Source: Dichetophora obliterata
Taxonomy: Eukaryota; Arthropoda; Insecta; Diptera; Sciomyzidae
DNA: 64,000 nucleotides
Assembly (NCBI GenBank): GCA_963920525.1
Contig: OY986438.1
Coordinates: 95,908,691 to 95,972,690, forward strand
Direction of reading: 5' to 3'
This document shows, one piece after another, positions 49,701-64,000 of this stretch. The position numbers were made by a program, and so were the translations under genes. The notes below the pieces were generated by a model. It was not told the DNA's origin. It ran no database searches and saw nothing but the letters and a program-made list of their open reading frames with translations. Position 1 is the stretch's first letter. Each line of letters begins with the position of its first letter.

Positions 49701-50655
49701 TACTCTTGCATGCATTTCATTCATCAATGAAAATATTGCTCCTGAAAAAAGTGTGTAAAATTTACACACAAGGAACCTATTCGCTTCCAGAAATAAAGGA
49801 CCGATATAGGTTAAAAAAAAATTTTATAGTGTGTAAACGCTCGTGTGTAAACGATTACACGCACGTGCAATTGCTCTCTACCTAAATTGGGGAAATTCCC
49901 TAACTCACAAAGGTCTCCACGTGTAAATCTTCGATTTTAATGAGCTTTGGATATGTGATAGAAAACTAAATTCTAAGGTTGACGTATTTTTTTATATCTG
50001 CTAAGTTCAAGGTTAAAGCCTTCAAAATGGCGTTCGAAAATTTTGCAAAAATTACTTTTTTCGTAATAACTTTTTTAATAACATTTAATAACGCAATAAC
50101 ATTTTTAAACATACTCAAATTAGGCATCGAATGAAAGGTACTGAAATTTCGCGTCGTTTGGTATATATTATATAAAATTTTCTGTTGTTGATTTTAACAA
50201 ATTTTTACTCATTTACGTATTGATTACGTAAACGTTTCTTTGCCATACTTGTTTATGTGAATCCTTATATAATAGTTATCTTATAGTTACTTTTTTTTGT
50301 TTTTGTAATTAAAAGTTTTTTAATAAAAATTAATTTTAAAAAATGCACAATTGTGTAAATATTGATTATTAAAATGTTATTATTTTAAATAAAGTATACA
50401 ATATGGGTATCAAAAATTTTGTTTTTTTAGAATAAACTTTTTGCATTCAAATTTAACGGAAATGTTAATATTTATATATAGGGCTGCCATGTAAAAGTGG
50501 TTGTATATGTACATTTTATTCCCACAAAACACCTTCAATTTTTTTTTAAAATCTTCATGTTAACTGTTGTAAGTATATTTTATGATAAACAATATCATTT
50601 AAATATATTTTCTGATTTTTTTTCAAAAATTAAAAATTTATTTTTTTTTGCATGA
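49700..50655. other. Intergenic, no gene seen
   Basis: AT-rich DNA without domain matches or clear repeats. Confidence 0.4.
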
Positions 50656-50659
50656 ATTA

Positions 50660-50997
50660 AATTGCGAGCTTTAGATCAAGTAAGTTGTTAAGAAGACAAC
50701 AACAACAACAACAACAACTCCGTATAGTGTCAATCACTTAGCTGACTAGACAGTCTGTTTCGGGAATCGCTACATTGTCTCTTCAGTAGTCTTTGAGTGA
50801 TTAAGCTGTGATGAACTCACTGTTTAAAGTCGTAAATGATTCCTTACATTTTGGAACTCATGCATTTGAACTATATTGAACAAATTGAACGTTCAAATTG
50901 GCTACTTAATCATATGAGTTGTTGTTGTTGTTGCCTTCTATACAGAGTTGTTGTTGTTACCTTCATAAAAACTAAACTTGATCTAAAGCTCGCAATT
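50660..50997. mobile_element. MITE with AATTGCGAGCTTTAGATC termini
   Basis: AATTGCGAGCTTTAGATCAA at the left is the reverse complement of TTGATCTAAAGCTCGCAATT at the right (20 of 20). Inside are (CAA)n and (GTT)n tracts that also pair. It ends about 40 bp from the 3' end of the RTE element. A truncated relative lies at 39893-40106. Confidence 0.8.
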
Positions 50998-51035
50998 AAA
51001 TTCACATATACACATTACTTACTTACTTACTTAGT

Positions 51036-53915
51036 TGGCGCTACAACCGTATGTCGGTCTTGGCCTCATCTAAGAATTTGCGCCAGCCATTTCTGTCCTT
51101 CGCTTGCTGGCGCCAGTTGGAAATTCCAAGCTTCGTCAGGTTGTCCTCTACTTGGTCTTTCCAACGAAGATGCGGTCGTCCTCTTCTGCGTTGACCACCG
51201 CTGGGTACCGAATCGAATGTTTTCTTCTCTGGAGCATCGTCTTTCATGCGTTGGACATGACCGAGCCAGCGAAGCCGCTCGATTTTAATGCGCTTGACTA
51301 TGTCGATGTCAGCGTACAGCTCGTACAGTTCATCATTCCACCGTATTCGGTACTCGCCATTGACGCAGATTGGTCCGTAGATCTTACGAAGAATCTTTCT
51401 CTCGAATGCTCCTAAAGTCTTTTCATCTAAACTGCTCAGCGTCCAGGTTTGTAATGCATAAAGTAGGACGGGCATGATGAGCGATTTAAAGAGCGTGATT
51501 TTCGTTCGTCGAGAGAGGGCTCTGCTCCTCAATTGCCTACTGAGCCCAAAGTAACACCTGTTGGCAAGAGTTATTCTTCGTTTGATCTCAATGCTGATGT
51601 CATTGGTTGAGTTAATGCTGGATCCCAGATAAACGAAGTCCTTCACAACCTCGAAGGAGGTATTGTCAACGGTAACGTGGGTTCCAAGACGCTGGGACTG
51701 TTTGTTTGTTGACACCAAGTATTTCGTCTTATCTGCATTCACTGCCAGACCCATTCGACTTGACTCTCTTTCTAATCTGGAAAATGCAACACTGATTTCG
51801 CGCGTATTATGGCCAATGATATCGATGTCATCAGCATACGCAAGCAGCATAACACTCTTGTAGAATATTGTACCACTACGTCTCAGATCAGCAGCTCGGA
51901 TGATCTTTTCCATCATTAAGTTGAAAAAGTATACCATATTCAGACATGGTGGAGTACAGGTGCTTCCTTATTGGGCTGTCGAAGGCGGCTTCCTAGTCGA
52001 TAAAAAGATGGTGGGTGTCGACTTGTTTTTCTTGAGTTCTCCAAGATTTGTCGTAGCGTGAAAATCTGGTCGATGGTGGATTTTCCAGGTCTGAAGCCAC
52101 ACTGATAAGGTCCGATCAGTTCGTTTACAATGGGCTTCAATCTTTCACATAAAACGCTTGACAGGACCTTATTTATATGCGATATTAAGAAGGCTCATCC
52201 CACGGTAATTGGCACAGATAGTGGGATCGCCTTTCTTGTGGATTGGGCAGAGCACACTGAGATTCCAATCGTTCGGAATGCATTCTTCCGACCATATTCT
52301 GCATAGAAGCTCGTGAATGCATTTAAGTAGAGCTTCGCCTCCGTTCTTAAACAGCTAAGCAGGTAAGCCATCAGCTCCCGCGGCTTTGTTATTTTTAAAC
52401 CGAGCTATAGCTGTCAGAACCTCATCATAGTCGGGCAGCGGAACCTCAACGCTGTCATCCAAAATTGGGGTTTCCGAAATATCATCTGTATTGGCGGGAT
52501 TGTTGTCAGCGTCGCCATTTAGAAGCTTAGAGAAGTGTTCCCTCCATAACGTCAGTGTACTCTGGACATCTGTCACTAGATTCCCGTTTTCATCTTTGCA
52601 GGAAGAGGCCCCGGTTTTAAAACCATCGGCAAGGCGTCTTATTTTTTCGAAAAATTCGGGCCTCATTCTTGTCACCATACATCTCAATATTTTCCTGCTC
52701 GCGCTTTTCTGCCTCTCTTTTTTTCCGCCTGAAAATATTCCTCTCTTCCCTCCTCTTTTCTTTGTATCGCTCCTTAGCAGCGCGCGTTACAACCGACTGC
52801 AGAGTGGCTTTGTAGGCGGCGTCTTTCTCTGCAGTGGCGTCGCGACACTCCCGGTCGTACCACTGGTTTCGGCGAGGGCGGTGGTAGCCAATCACCTCTT
52901 CAGCAGCGGGACGCATGGAGTTGGAAATGTGTGTCCACTGCGCGCATATATCATCGATTGGAGGAGTGCTTTGAAGCAGGACTGCGAGTCGAGTGGCGAA
53001 AGCATCGGCTATCTGTTTCGATTGCAGCTTGTCGACGTCTAGCTTTCTCTGTGTAGGGTTGCGTGTATTCTTAGCTGCGCACAGACGTGTACGGATCTTG
53101 GCTGCAACAAGATAGTGATCCGAGCCAATGTTTGCACCACGGATCGTGCGTACATCCAATACACTGGAAGAGTGCCTTCCGTCGATCAAAACGTGATCAA
53201 TTTGATTTTAAGTTGCTTGATCAGGGGACATCCAGGCGGCTTTATGAATATTGACATGCTTGAATCTAGTGCTACTTACGACCATGTTTCGTGCTGGGGC
53301 GAAGTCAATCAGCCTCATTCCGTTATCGGAGGTGTCGTGACGGGGGCAGCGCTCGTAAGCATTTTCAAGGCACTCGTAGAAAATATCCTTGATCTCATCG
53401 TCCTTGTCTTCTGTCGGAGCGTGCGCACATATTTGGCTTATGTTGAAAAATTTAACCTTAGTGCGGATTATGGCAAGTCGTTCGTTCACAGGTGTGAATC
53501 GCAGGACGTGGGGCCGTAATCTCTTGCCAATTACAAATCCGCATCCAAACTCGTGCTTCTCCGCATGGCCGCTGTAGTAGATATCACAGGGTGCATGCCG
53601 AATGCAACCCTGTCCCTTCCATCGCATTTCTTGGATAGCAGTGATATCAGCTTTATATCTTTCCAAGACATCAGCCAGTTGGATAGAGGCACCTTCCCAA
53701 TTAAGGGTTCGGACATTCCAGGTGCATATCCGTAAATCATTATCAATTTTTCGTTTGCAGTAGTCGTCATCAGATTTGGGGATCAGTTTTCTTCTATTCT
53801 TATTTGTTTTCATTGAAATGATTTTTTACGGGTGGGCTTCAAACCCGACGCACAACCTATTTTAAGCCAGATTAGCCGCCAAACTAACGGTTGTCAGTTT
53901 TGACACTGCTAAGTT
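51036..53915 (-). mobile_element. RTE-clade LINE, minus strand, near full length but dead
   Basis: On the minus strand the first frame (53813-53208) holds an AP-like endonuclease: ICTWNVRTLNWEG, AIQEMRWKGQG, HEFGCGFVIG. Next come NQIDHVLIDGRHSSS and SDHYLVAAKIRTR, then RT motifs KAAGADGLPA, YQCGFRPGKST and LLAYADDIDIIG, ending RRGRPHLRWKDQ...GWRKFLDEAKT. Breaks: stops at AT*NQIDH, PA*LF and ID*EAAF, small deletions near 52650 and 52030, and a deletion of about 130 bp near 51935 that removes the GFRQGDSLS region. The 3' end is CGCCAACTAAGTAAGTAAGT, a short TAAG tail. Confidence 0.88.
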
Positions 53916-54043
53916 GAAATTGTTTAGCAATTCAGATTGTGGCTCAATTTTATAACAAGAAAAATAATTAAATTTCGGATAATCTTGTGCAAACAAAATA
54001 CCTTTCAGAGTTTCGGTTTCCAAACTATTTCAAAATTTATTTT

Positions 54044-54930
54044 TATTAAGATTATTATGCGATCTGAAAAAATTATTTTTACGTTTGCCGAAGACGGAAA
54101 ATTAGAAGGCACATAAGCTTGCTTATAAACTTTGCTAATTTTGGAAAAGCCGTAAAAGAATCGCTCCGTTTGATATTTGAAATTTGTTTTCCAAAAAATT
54201 TCTGCTGATCTTTTTTCTTTATTGGGTAAAATATTATCAAAATCTGAACGTTTTAGTTCCTTAAACTCTATGTCAATATCTTGAAGATCACCCACCGCCT
54301 TTTTAAAACATTAAGAAATTTATTAGCGATTGCATATAAAGATTGAATTTGATTGGTTGTCATTATTAGTTGCGGACTTATGATATTTAAACCGCAACGA
54401 ATATCTTTGCAAAATAAAAAAAAAAAATAAACTGGCCATTTCAGCCCTTGGAAGGACTTTGACCTAGCTTCTATTGATCAATTGTGTTGTGTGTGTTATT
54501 AAATGTTTGATCACAAATGACCGAGAACTGGTCCTACGTGTTTTATGCTGACTCCGAAAGGCTTATGTTCTCAAGAAGCTTTACATGCCAATCTTTACTC
54601 TCTGAAGTTTGCCATTGCCTGCAGAGAGGTGACGACCGAACAGAAAAATTAATTCAATTGAAAAAACTTTTTGTCTGAGCTGGAATTGAACCCGGGCTAC
54701 CGCGGTTCTTTAAGCTTAGGGGCCACGCACTATACCCACTAAGCTACGGCCGCCACTATCTTTGCAAAACTATATTATTGAAATTGAAACTTTTTTCGTA
54801 AATTTTATTATTTGGTCACACAACTCGATGTAAAAGAAAATGCAATGCTTTGTCAACTCTTCTAATTTATCAGTTTTGTATCAGTTATATGTCCATTAAA
54901 ATTTTTAGCAGCCTGCCAGCAGGTCTTTGT
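54044..54930 (-). pseudogene. hAT transposase C-terminal relic, split by a SINE
   Basis: The minus-strand pieces read IELCDQIIKFTKKVSISII (upstream of the SINE), FCKDIRCGLNIISPQ, then after a one-base shift GDLQDIDIEFKEL, FWKTNFKYQTERFFYGFSKI and QAYVPSNFPSSANVKIIFSD. The last resembles the hAT dimerisation motif (FPSSNxxVERxFS). Assignment is by pattern, with moderate confidence. Confidence 0.5.
54415..54757 (-). mobile_element. tRNA-derived SINE with 12-bp target duplication
   Basis: ATCTTTGCAAAA flanks it at 54403-54414 and 54758-54769. Its 5' end (minus strand) has pol III-type boxes: GTAGCTTAGTGGGTA (A box) and GGTTCAATTCC (B box, two mismatches to consensus). The tail is a T-rich run, TTTATTTTTTTTTTTTTA. 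The body contains CCTTTCGGAGTCAGCATAAA, which I believe is a LINE-derived 3' part common in flies (not verified). 343 bp. Confidence 0.8.
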
Positions 54931-54939
54931 TACTAGAAT

Positions 54940-57360
54940 TTTCTAACGAAATTTTTATCAGTTAACGTTTGCTTCTTATTTTGTTCTTTCTTTTTCAAAT
55001 TTTTTCGTAGAACAGTGTAAGTAAGCAAAATTTTTTTTCAGTTTAAAAATGAAAATGCGTTAACACAAAAAAAAAAAAAATAAACATATACAGTCATTTG
55101 TTAAATTTAAATCGTCATTTGTGATCTCAAATCGTCAAAATGACGATGCCATCGTCCATCTGGCAACGCTGTGTACACACAGTGTGATTTATTGCATTAC
55201 TCTCAGTTGACTGTCATCTAATAACACTTGAGAGCAAGGTTAATTTATAAGGTTGTGGCACTTGAGAGAAATGCTCTCTTTTCTCCGCCTTTGCTCGAAC
55301 TGTCACTGTGCTTTTCTTTGTTCTAAGCATTAATTTTCTTCATTTCGTTTCATCCATTCTGACAGTTCGATCGAGCTCGCTCTTATAAATGAGCCTTGCT
55401 TGAGAATTTGATTTGCTCAACACCAAACTAAAACCTAAAACAACAAGCAATACACACTTTCTCTCTCGGCAATCCATGCACGACGTGTTGTTCGCCAACA
55501 ACACCAGCAATGAAATTTAATCGTTAAGGGCAGGATGAGAATAAAAAGCGATAGCCCAGTGGGCAATTGCAGAAGTTTGAAGGCCTTCTAGCAAGCCTGC
55601 GTTAGGTTTTAAAAGGCCTTCCACACTCCTTGCAAACGCCGTTGTATTGCTTATATGAAATGGGAAAATTTGTCAGGCCTTCCGCTCTCCTTGCTCAAAA
55701 GAGACCTAATCTTTAATTTTTTTAATCTACATTGTTTTTTGTAAATTTTTTCTTATAAAATAATATGAAAAGAATCAGAACCTTCAAAAGGTAGGCCTTA
55801 CAGAAGTACTCATCAATGCAGTGATCATGGAAGGTGTATTGACGCCAATAATAGCAGTGGTAGCATGCCTTCTTTTGCGGAGCACTCGCTAAAATGCCCA
55901 CTGGGAGATGGCAATAGATCAGTGACGGGCGAACCAATACATAAACATGCTAGCTTGTGTGGGTGTGTACAAGAGAGAGCGACAGCGCTGCTATTATTTA
56001 CACAGCAAATAAAATGAATTTTATTTTTATAGTACATTATTTTTATAATTGCACTTGTTATGATTTATTATTATTTTTATTATTATCTATATATAATTAG
56101 GCAAACAAAAAAATTGTGGTACCATTTTACCTGTGTTAACGTCAGCATATTCACATAAATCTTACATTGTTTGAAAGGTATTTTCGAGTACATTTGCAGA
56201 ATATAATTTTTATTCGAATAAGTTGTCATTAAGATAGGTAAAACTAAGCAAATGTCAAAACCTTTTTTCCCCATGGGACAGTGCAAACCAATAGCAACAC
56301 AGTTCTGTTGAACATCGTTGCTGTAGTATACACGAGAGAGAAGAGAGTGACTCAGAACACTTCAACAGAGCTGTGTAGCATTTTTGTTGTTGCAGTTTCT
56401 TAATTACTCTCTCGAACTGATAACTTGAACAGAATGAAGTAATTTCATTCAATGAACCCAGTGGTAAATAGACACATGACATAACCAATTATTTCTTTTA
56501 TACCTACAATGTAGTTGCGAGACCTCCAACGACTGTAGAGTTAATAATTGAGTTTTTGAAGTGAAAACTTTTTCAGGTGCGTTTAGTAATTGACAACCAA
56601 GTAACGAAACCCTTACTCATGACACGACATCCACAAATTAAGAGAAATGCCATATTTCAGACAGTTTTAGTCGAATTAGCCAAAAATGTATAAAATGTAA
56701 TAAATTTGGTATACTAGTGCTATTTAAAAAAAGTTGCCATGACTACTTTCAAAGCTGCCAAACGACAACACTGTTTGTTTGTTTTTTTGTTCGTCCTATA
56801 TCCATTTCATACCTGACGCTAAGCCACTGAGAATTTTTTCATGATTTTTGAAATAAATGGACTTAATATGATCTGAAAATATATTCAATGCCAAAACTTT
56901 GATATTTTTGGCTCATCATGGATTTTCAAGAACCAAAAGTTTGTACTGAAATAATTTTTTTTTGCACCAAATGACCTCAAATCAATTAAGATTTAAAAAT
57001 ATATTGTTTTATTTGTTAAAATGTGTCCACTGCACTAAAATTGCGCTATTAGTATTTTAGTAAACGAAAAAAACAACTAATATTTTCCGCTAATATTTTT
57101 TGTAAAAAAATAAGTGTGACACGAGAATCCCGTGAAAATTTAAGAAACGGCAAAATGAACATCGAAACAATATGAGAAGCAAACATAAACAATGATCAGC
57201 GCAATTTATACATGAAAATTAGTTTTACATTCTGATTCTGATTACAGCACATACAGAGTACGTAAAATGAGTTGTGGATATGTATTAGCTAAAAGTATTT
57301 ATTTTAACTTTGATAAACGTTTTTCAATAAAAATTTAAAAAAAAAACAAAATACATCGAT
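54940..57360. other. Intergenic, no gene seen
   Basis: AT-rich with several short frames lacking family resemblance. TATTATTTTTATTATTATC at about 56068 is a small ATT-type microsatellite. Confidence 0.4.
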
Positions 57361-57394
57361 TTTGATATGGTCGAACTTCAACGACAGGCGATAC

Positions 57395-57480
57395 TAGTTA
57401 CTATTATTATCATTATTATCATTATTATTACTATCATTATTATCATTATCATTTTTATTATTAGCATTATTTTTATTTTC
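57395..57480. repeat. Degenerate (ATT/ATC)n tract left of the RTE insertion
   Basis: ACTATTATTATCATTATTAT and similar units lead directly into the truncated RTE at 57487, mirroring the ATT array right of the element. Confidence 0.9.
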
Positions 57481-57486
57481 CACATC

Positions 57487-60076
57487 AAGGTTAAATTTTT
57501 CAACATAAGCCTAATATGTGCGCACGCTCCGACAGAAGACAAGGACGATGAGATCAAGGAAATTTTCTACGAGTTTTCTTTCTTGAAAATGCTTACGAGC
57601 GCTGCCCCCGTCACAGTCGGAAAGTTCAGCCTCCACGACAACACCTCCGATAACGCAATGAGGCTGATTGACTTCGCCCCAGCACGAAACATGGTCGTAA
57701 GTAGCACTAGATTCAAGCATCTCAATATTCATAAAGCCACCTGGATGTCCCCTGATCAAAAAACCAAGAATCAAATTGATCACGTTTTGATCGACGGAAG
57801 GCACTCTTCCAGTGTATTGGATGTACGCACGATCCGTGGTGCAAACATTGACTCGGATCACTATCTTGTTGCAGCCAAGATCCGTATACGACTATGCGCA
57901 GCGAAAAATACACGCAACCTTACACAGAGAAAGCTAGACGTCGACAAGCTGCAATCGAAACAGACAGCCGATGCTTTCGCCACTCGACTCTCACTCCTAC
58001 TTCAAAGCACTCCTCCAATCGATGATATATGCGCGCAGTGGACACACATTTCCAACTCCATGCGTGCGGCTGCTGAAGAGGTGATTGGCTACGACCGCTC
58101 TCGCCGAAATCAGTGGTACGACCAGGAGTGTCGCGACGCCACTGCAGAGAAAGACGCCGCCTACAAAGCCACTCTGCAGTCGGTTGTAACGCGCGCTGCT
58201 AAGGAGCGATACAAAGAAAAGAGGAGGGAAGAGAGGAATATTTTCAGGCGGAAAAAAGAGAGGCAGAAAAGCGCGAGCAGGAGAATATTGAGATGTATGG
58301 TGACAAGAATGAGGCCCGAAAATTTTTCGAAAAAATAAGACGCCTTGCCGATGGTTTTAAAACTGGGGCCTCTTCCTGCAAGGATGAAAACGGGAATATA
58401 GTGACAGATGTCCAGAGTACACTGACGTTATGGAGGGAACACTTCTCTAAGCTTCTAAATGGCGACGCTGACAACAATCCCGCCAATACAGATGATATTC
58501 CGGAAACCCCAATTTTGGATGACAGCGTTGAGGTTCCGCTGCCCGACTATGATGAAGTTCTGACAGCTTTAGCTCGGCTTAAAAATAACAAAGCCGCGGG
58601 AGCTGATGGCTTACCTGCTGAGCTGTTTAAGAACGGAAGCGAAGCTCTACTTAAATGCATTCACGAGCTTCTAGGCAGAATATGGTTGGAAGAATGCATT
58701 CCGAATGATTGGAATCTCAGTGTGCTCTGCCCAATCCACAAGAAAGGCGATCCCACTATCTGTGCCAATTACCGTGGGATAAGCCTTCTAAATATCGCAT
58801 ATAATGTCCTGTCGAGCGTTTTATGTGAAAGATTGAAGCTCATTGTAAACGAACTGATCGGACCTTATCAGTGTGGCTGGAGACCTGGAAAGTCAACCAT
58901 CGACCAGATTTTCACGCTACGACAAATCTTGGAGAAAACTCAAGAAAAACAAGTCGACACCCACCATCTTTTTGTCGACTAGAAAGCCGCCTTCGACAGC
59001 CCAATAAGGAAGCACCTGTACTCCACCATGTCTGAATTTGGTATTCCTGCAAAACTAATACGACTTTGCAGGATGACACTGAGCAACACCAGCAGCGCAG
59101 TTAAAATCGGGAAGTATCTCTCCCCACCATTTGTTACCAAACGAGGTTTCAGACAAGGTGATTCCTTATCGTGCGACTTTTTCAACCTAATGATGGAAAA
59201 GATCATCCGAGCTGCTGATCTGAGACGTAGTGGTACAATATTCTACAAGAGTGTTATGCTGCTTGCGTATGCTGATGACATCGATATTATTGGCCATAAT
59301 ACGCGCGAAGTCAGTGCAGCATTTTCCAGATTAGAAAGAGAGTCAAGTCGAATGGGTCTGGCAGTGAATGCAGATAAGACGAAATACTTGGTGTCAACAA
59401 ACAAACAGTCCCAGCGTCTTGGAACCCACGTTACCGGTGGCAATACCTCCTTCGAGGTTGTGAAGGACTTCGTTTATCTGGGACCCAGCATTAACTCAAC
59501 CAATGACATCAGCATTGAGATCAAACGAAGAATAACTCTTGCCAACAGGTGTTACTTTGGGCTCAGTAGGCTATTGAGGAGCAGAGCCCTCTCTCGACGA
59601 ACGAAAATCACGCTCTATAAATCGCTCATCATGCCCGTCCTACTTTATGCATCACAAACCTGGACGCTGAGCAGTTTAGATGAAAAGACTTTAGGAGCAT
59701 TCGAGAGAAAGATTCTTCGTACGATCTACGGACCAATCTGCGTCAATGGCGAGTACCGAATACGGTGGAATGATGAACTGTACGAGCTGTACGCTGACAT
59801 CGACATAGTCAAGCGCATTAAAATCGAGCGGCTTCGCTGGCTCGGTCATGTCCAGCGCATGAAAGACGATGCTCCAGAGAAGAAAACATTCGATTCGGTA
59901 CCCAGCGGTGGTCAACGCAGAAGAGGACGACCGCATCTTCGTTGGAAAGACCAAGTAGAGGACAACCTGACGAAGCTTGGAATTTCCAACTGGCGCCAGC
60001 AAGCGAAGGACAGAAATGGCTGGCGCAAATTCTTAGATGAGGCCAAGACCGACATACGGTTGTAGCGCCAACTAAG

Positions 60077-60080
<4 letters not shown>
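57487..60080 (+). mobile_element. RTE-clade LINE, plus strand, 5'-truncated
   Basis: It starts inside the endonuclease (AAGGTTAAATTTTTCAACAT), about 330 bp downstream of the start codon of the minus-strand copy, and runs to CGCCAACTAAGTAAG. Frame 1 (to 58338) holds ICAHAPTEDKDDE, NQIDHVLIDGRHSSS and SDHYLVAAKIR. A one-base loss in an A run near 58253 shifts to frame 2 (58293-58982): KAAGADGLPAELFKNGSEAL, YQCGWRPGKSTIDQIFTLRQ. An amber stop at 58980-58982 follows. The last frame runs 58983-60065 with GFRQGDSLSCDFFNLMMEKI and the catalytic LLAYADDIDIIG. The two copies are very similar, so they are one subfamily. Confidence 0.9.

Positions 60081-64000
<3,920 letters not shown>

Noticed and set aside
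57367..57486. Ile-rich N-terminus of the 323-codon frame
   Set aside because: It comes from the ATT/ATC tract left of the RTE; the true coding similarity begins at 57487, inside the endonuclease.

Overview
The window is eukaryotic and comes from a dipteran insect genome, most likely a higher fly; a tephritid fruit fly is my inference from the repeat content. Evidence: AT-rich DNA, spliced genes with short introns (52-57 bp) beside very long ones (19.0 and 15.6 kb), canonical GT/AG junctions, two mariner copies very close to Drosophila Mos1, and RTE, Jockey, I/LOA-like, Ty3/gypsy, hAT and PIF/Harbinger remains.

Three host genes are supported. (1) KXD1 homologue, 1299-2080 (+), two exons, a BORC subunit. 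(2) EIPR1 (TSSC1) homologue, 2183-3457 (-), four exons, a WD40 partner of the EARP/GARP tethers; it converges tail to tail on KXD1 with 102 bp between the stop codons. (3) TCF25/Nulp1 homologue, 10085-47435 (+), nine exons, 703 residues, the metazoan counterpart of yeast Rqc1 of the ribosome quality control complex. Its reading frame stays intact across every junction although introns 2 and 5 hold over 34 kb of nested mobile DNA.

Layout: 0.5-1.1 kb MITE; 1.3-3.5 kb KXD1 and EIPR1; 4-9 kb nested inverted-repeat elements; 10.1-10.8 kb TCF25 exons 1-2; intron 2 (10.8-29.8 kb) holds a giant foldback (12.45-15.60 kb) with younger insertions in one arm, a Harbinger relic, a broken Myb/SANT-type gene cut by a MITE and by an intact mariner, a tRNA-like sequence with a 196-bp tandem repeat, and a dead Ty3/gypsy element carrying a LINE insertion. 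Exons 3-5 lie at 29.8-30.8 kb. Intron 5 (30.8-46.4 kb) holds a shredded second mariner, a hAT-type MITE with a perfect 8-bp target duplication, two members of a new-looking 770-bp MITE family (one carrying the second intact mariner), a Jockey relic and a CA microsatellite. Exons 6-9 lie at 46.4-47.4 kb. Downstream are an RTE relic (51.0-53.9 kb, -), a hAT relic split by a SINE (54.0-54.9 kb), a second RTE copy (57.5-60.1 kb, +), and an (ATT)n array running from 60.08 kb past the window end.

Most notable observations: (a) the two 770-bp MITEs share one half, while the other half differs almost entirely yet has four copies of a short word at nearly the same four offsets, with a different word in each element; (b) paralogous 'empty sites' inside the window prove several insertions, including mariner copy 2; (c) two nearly identical, intact mauritiana-type mariners 16 kb apart in one gene; (d) a trinucleotide array of at least 3.9 kb abutting an RTE 3' end; (e) an amber stop shared by both RTE copies at the same codon.
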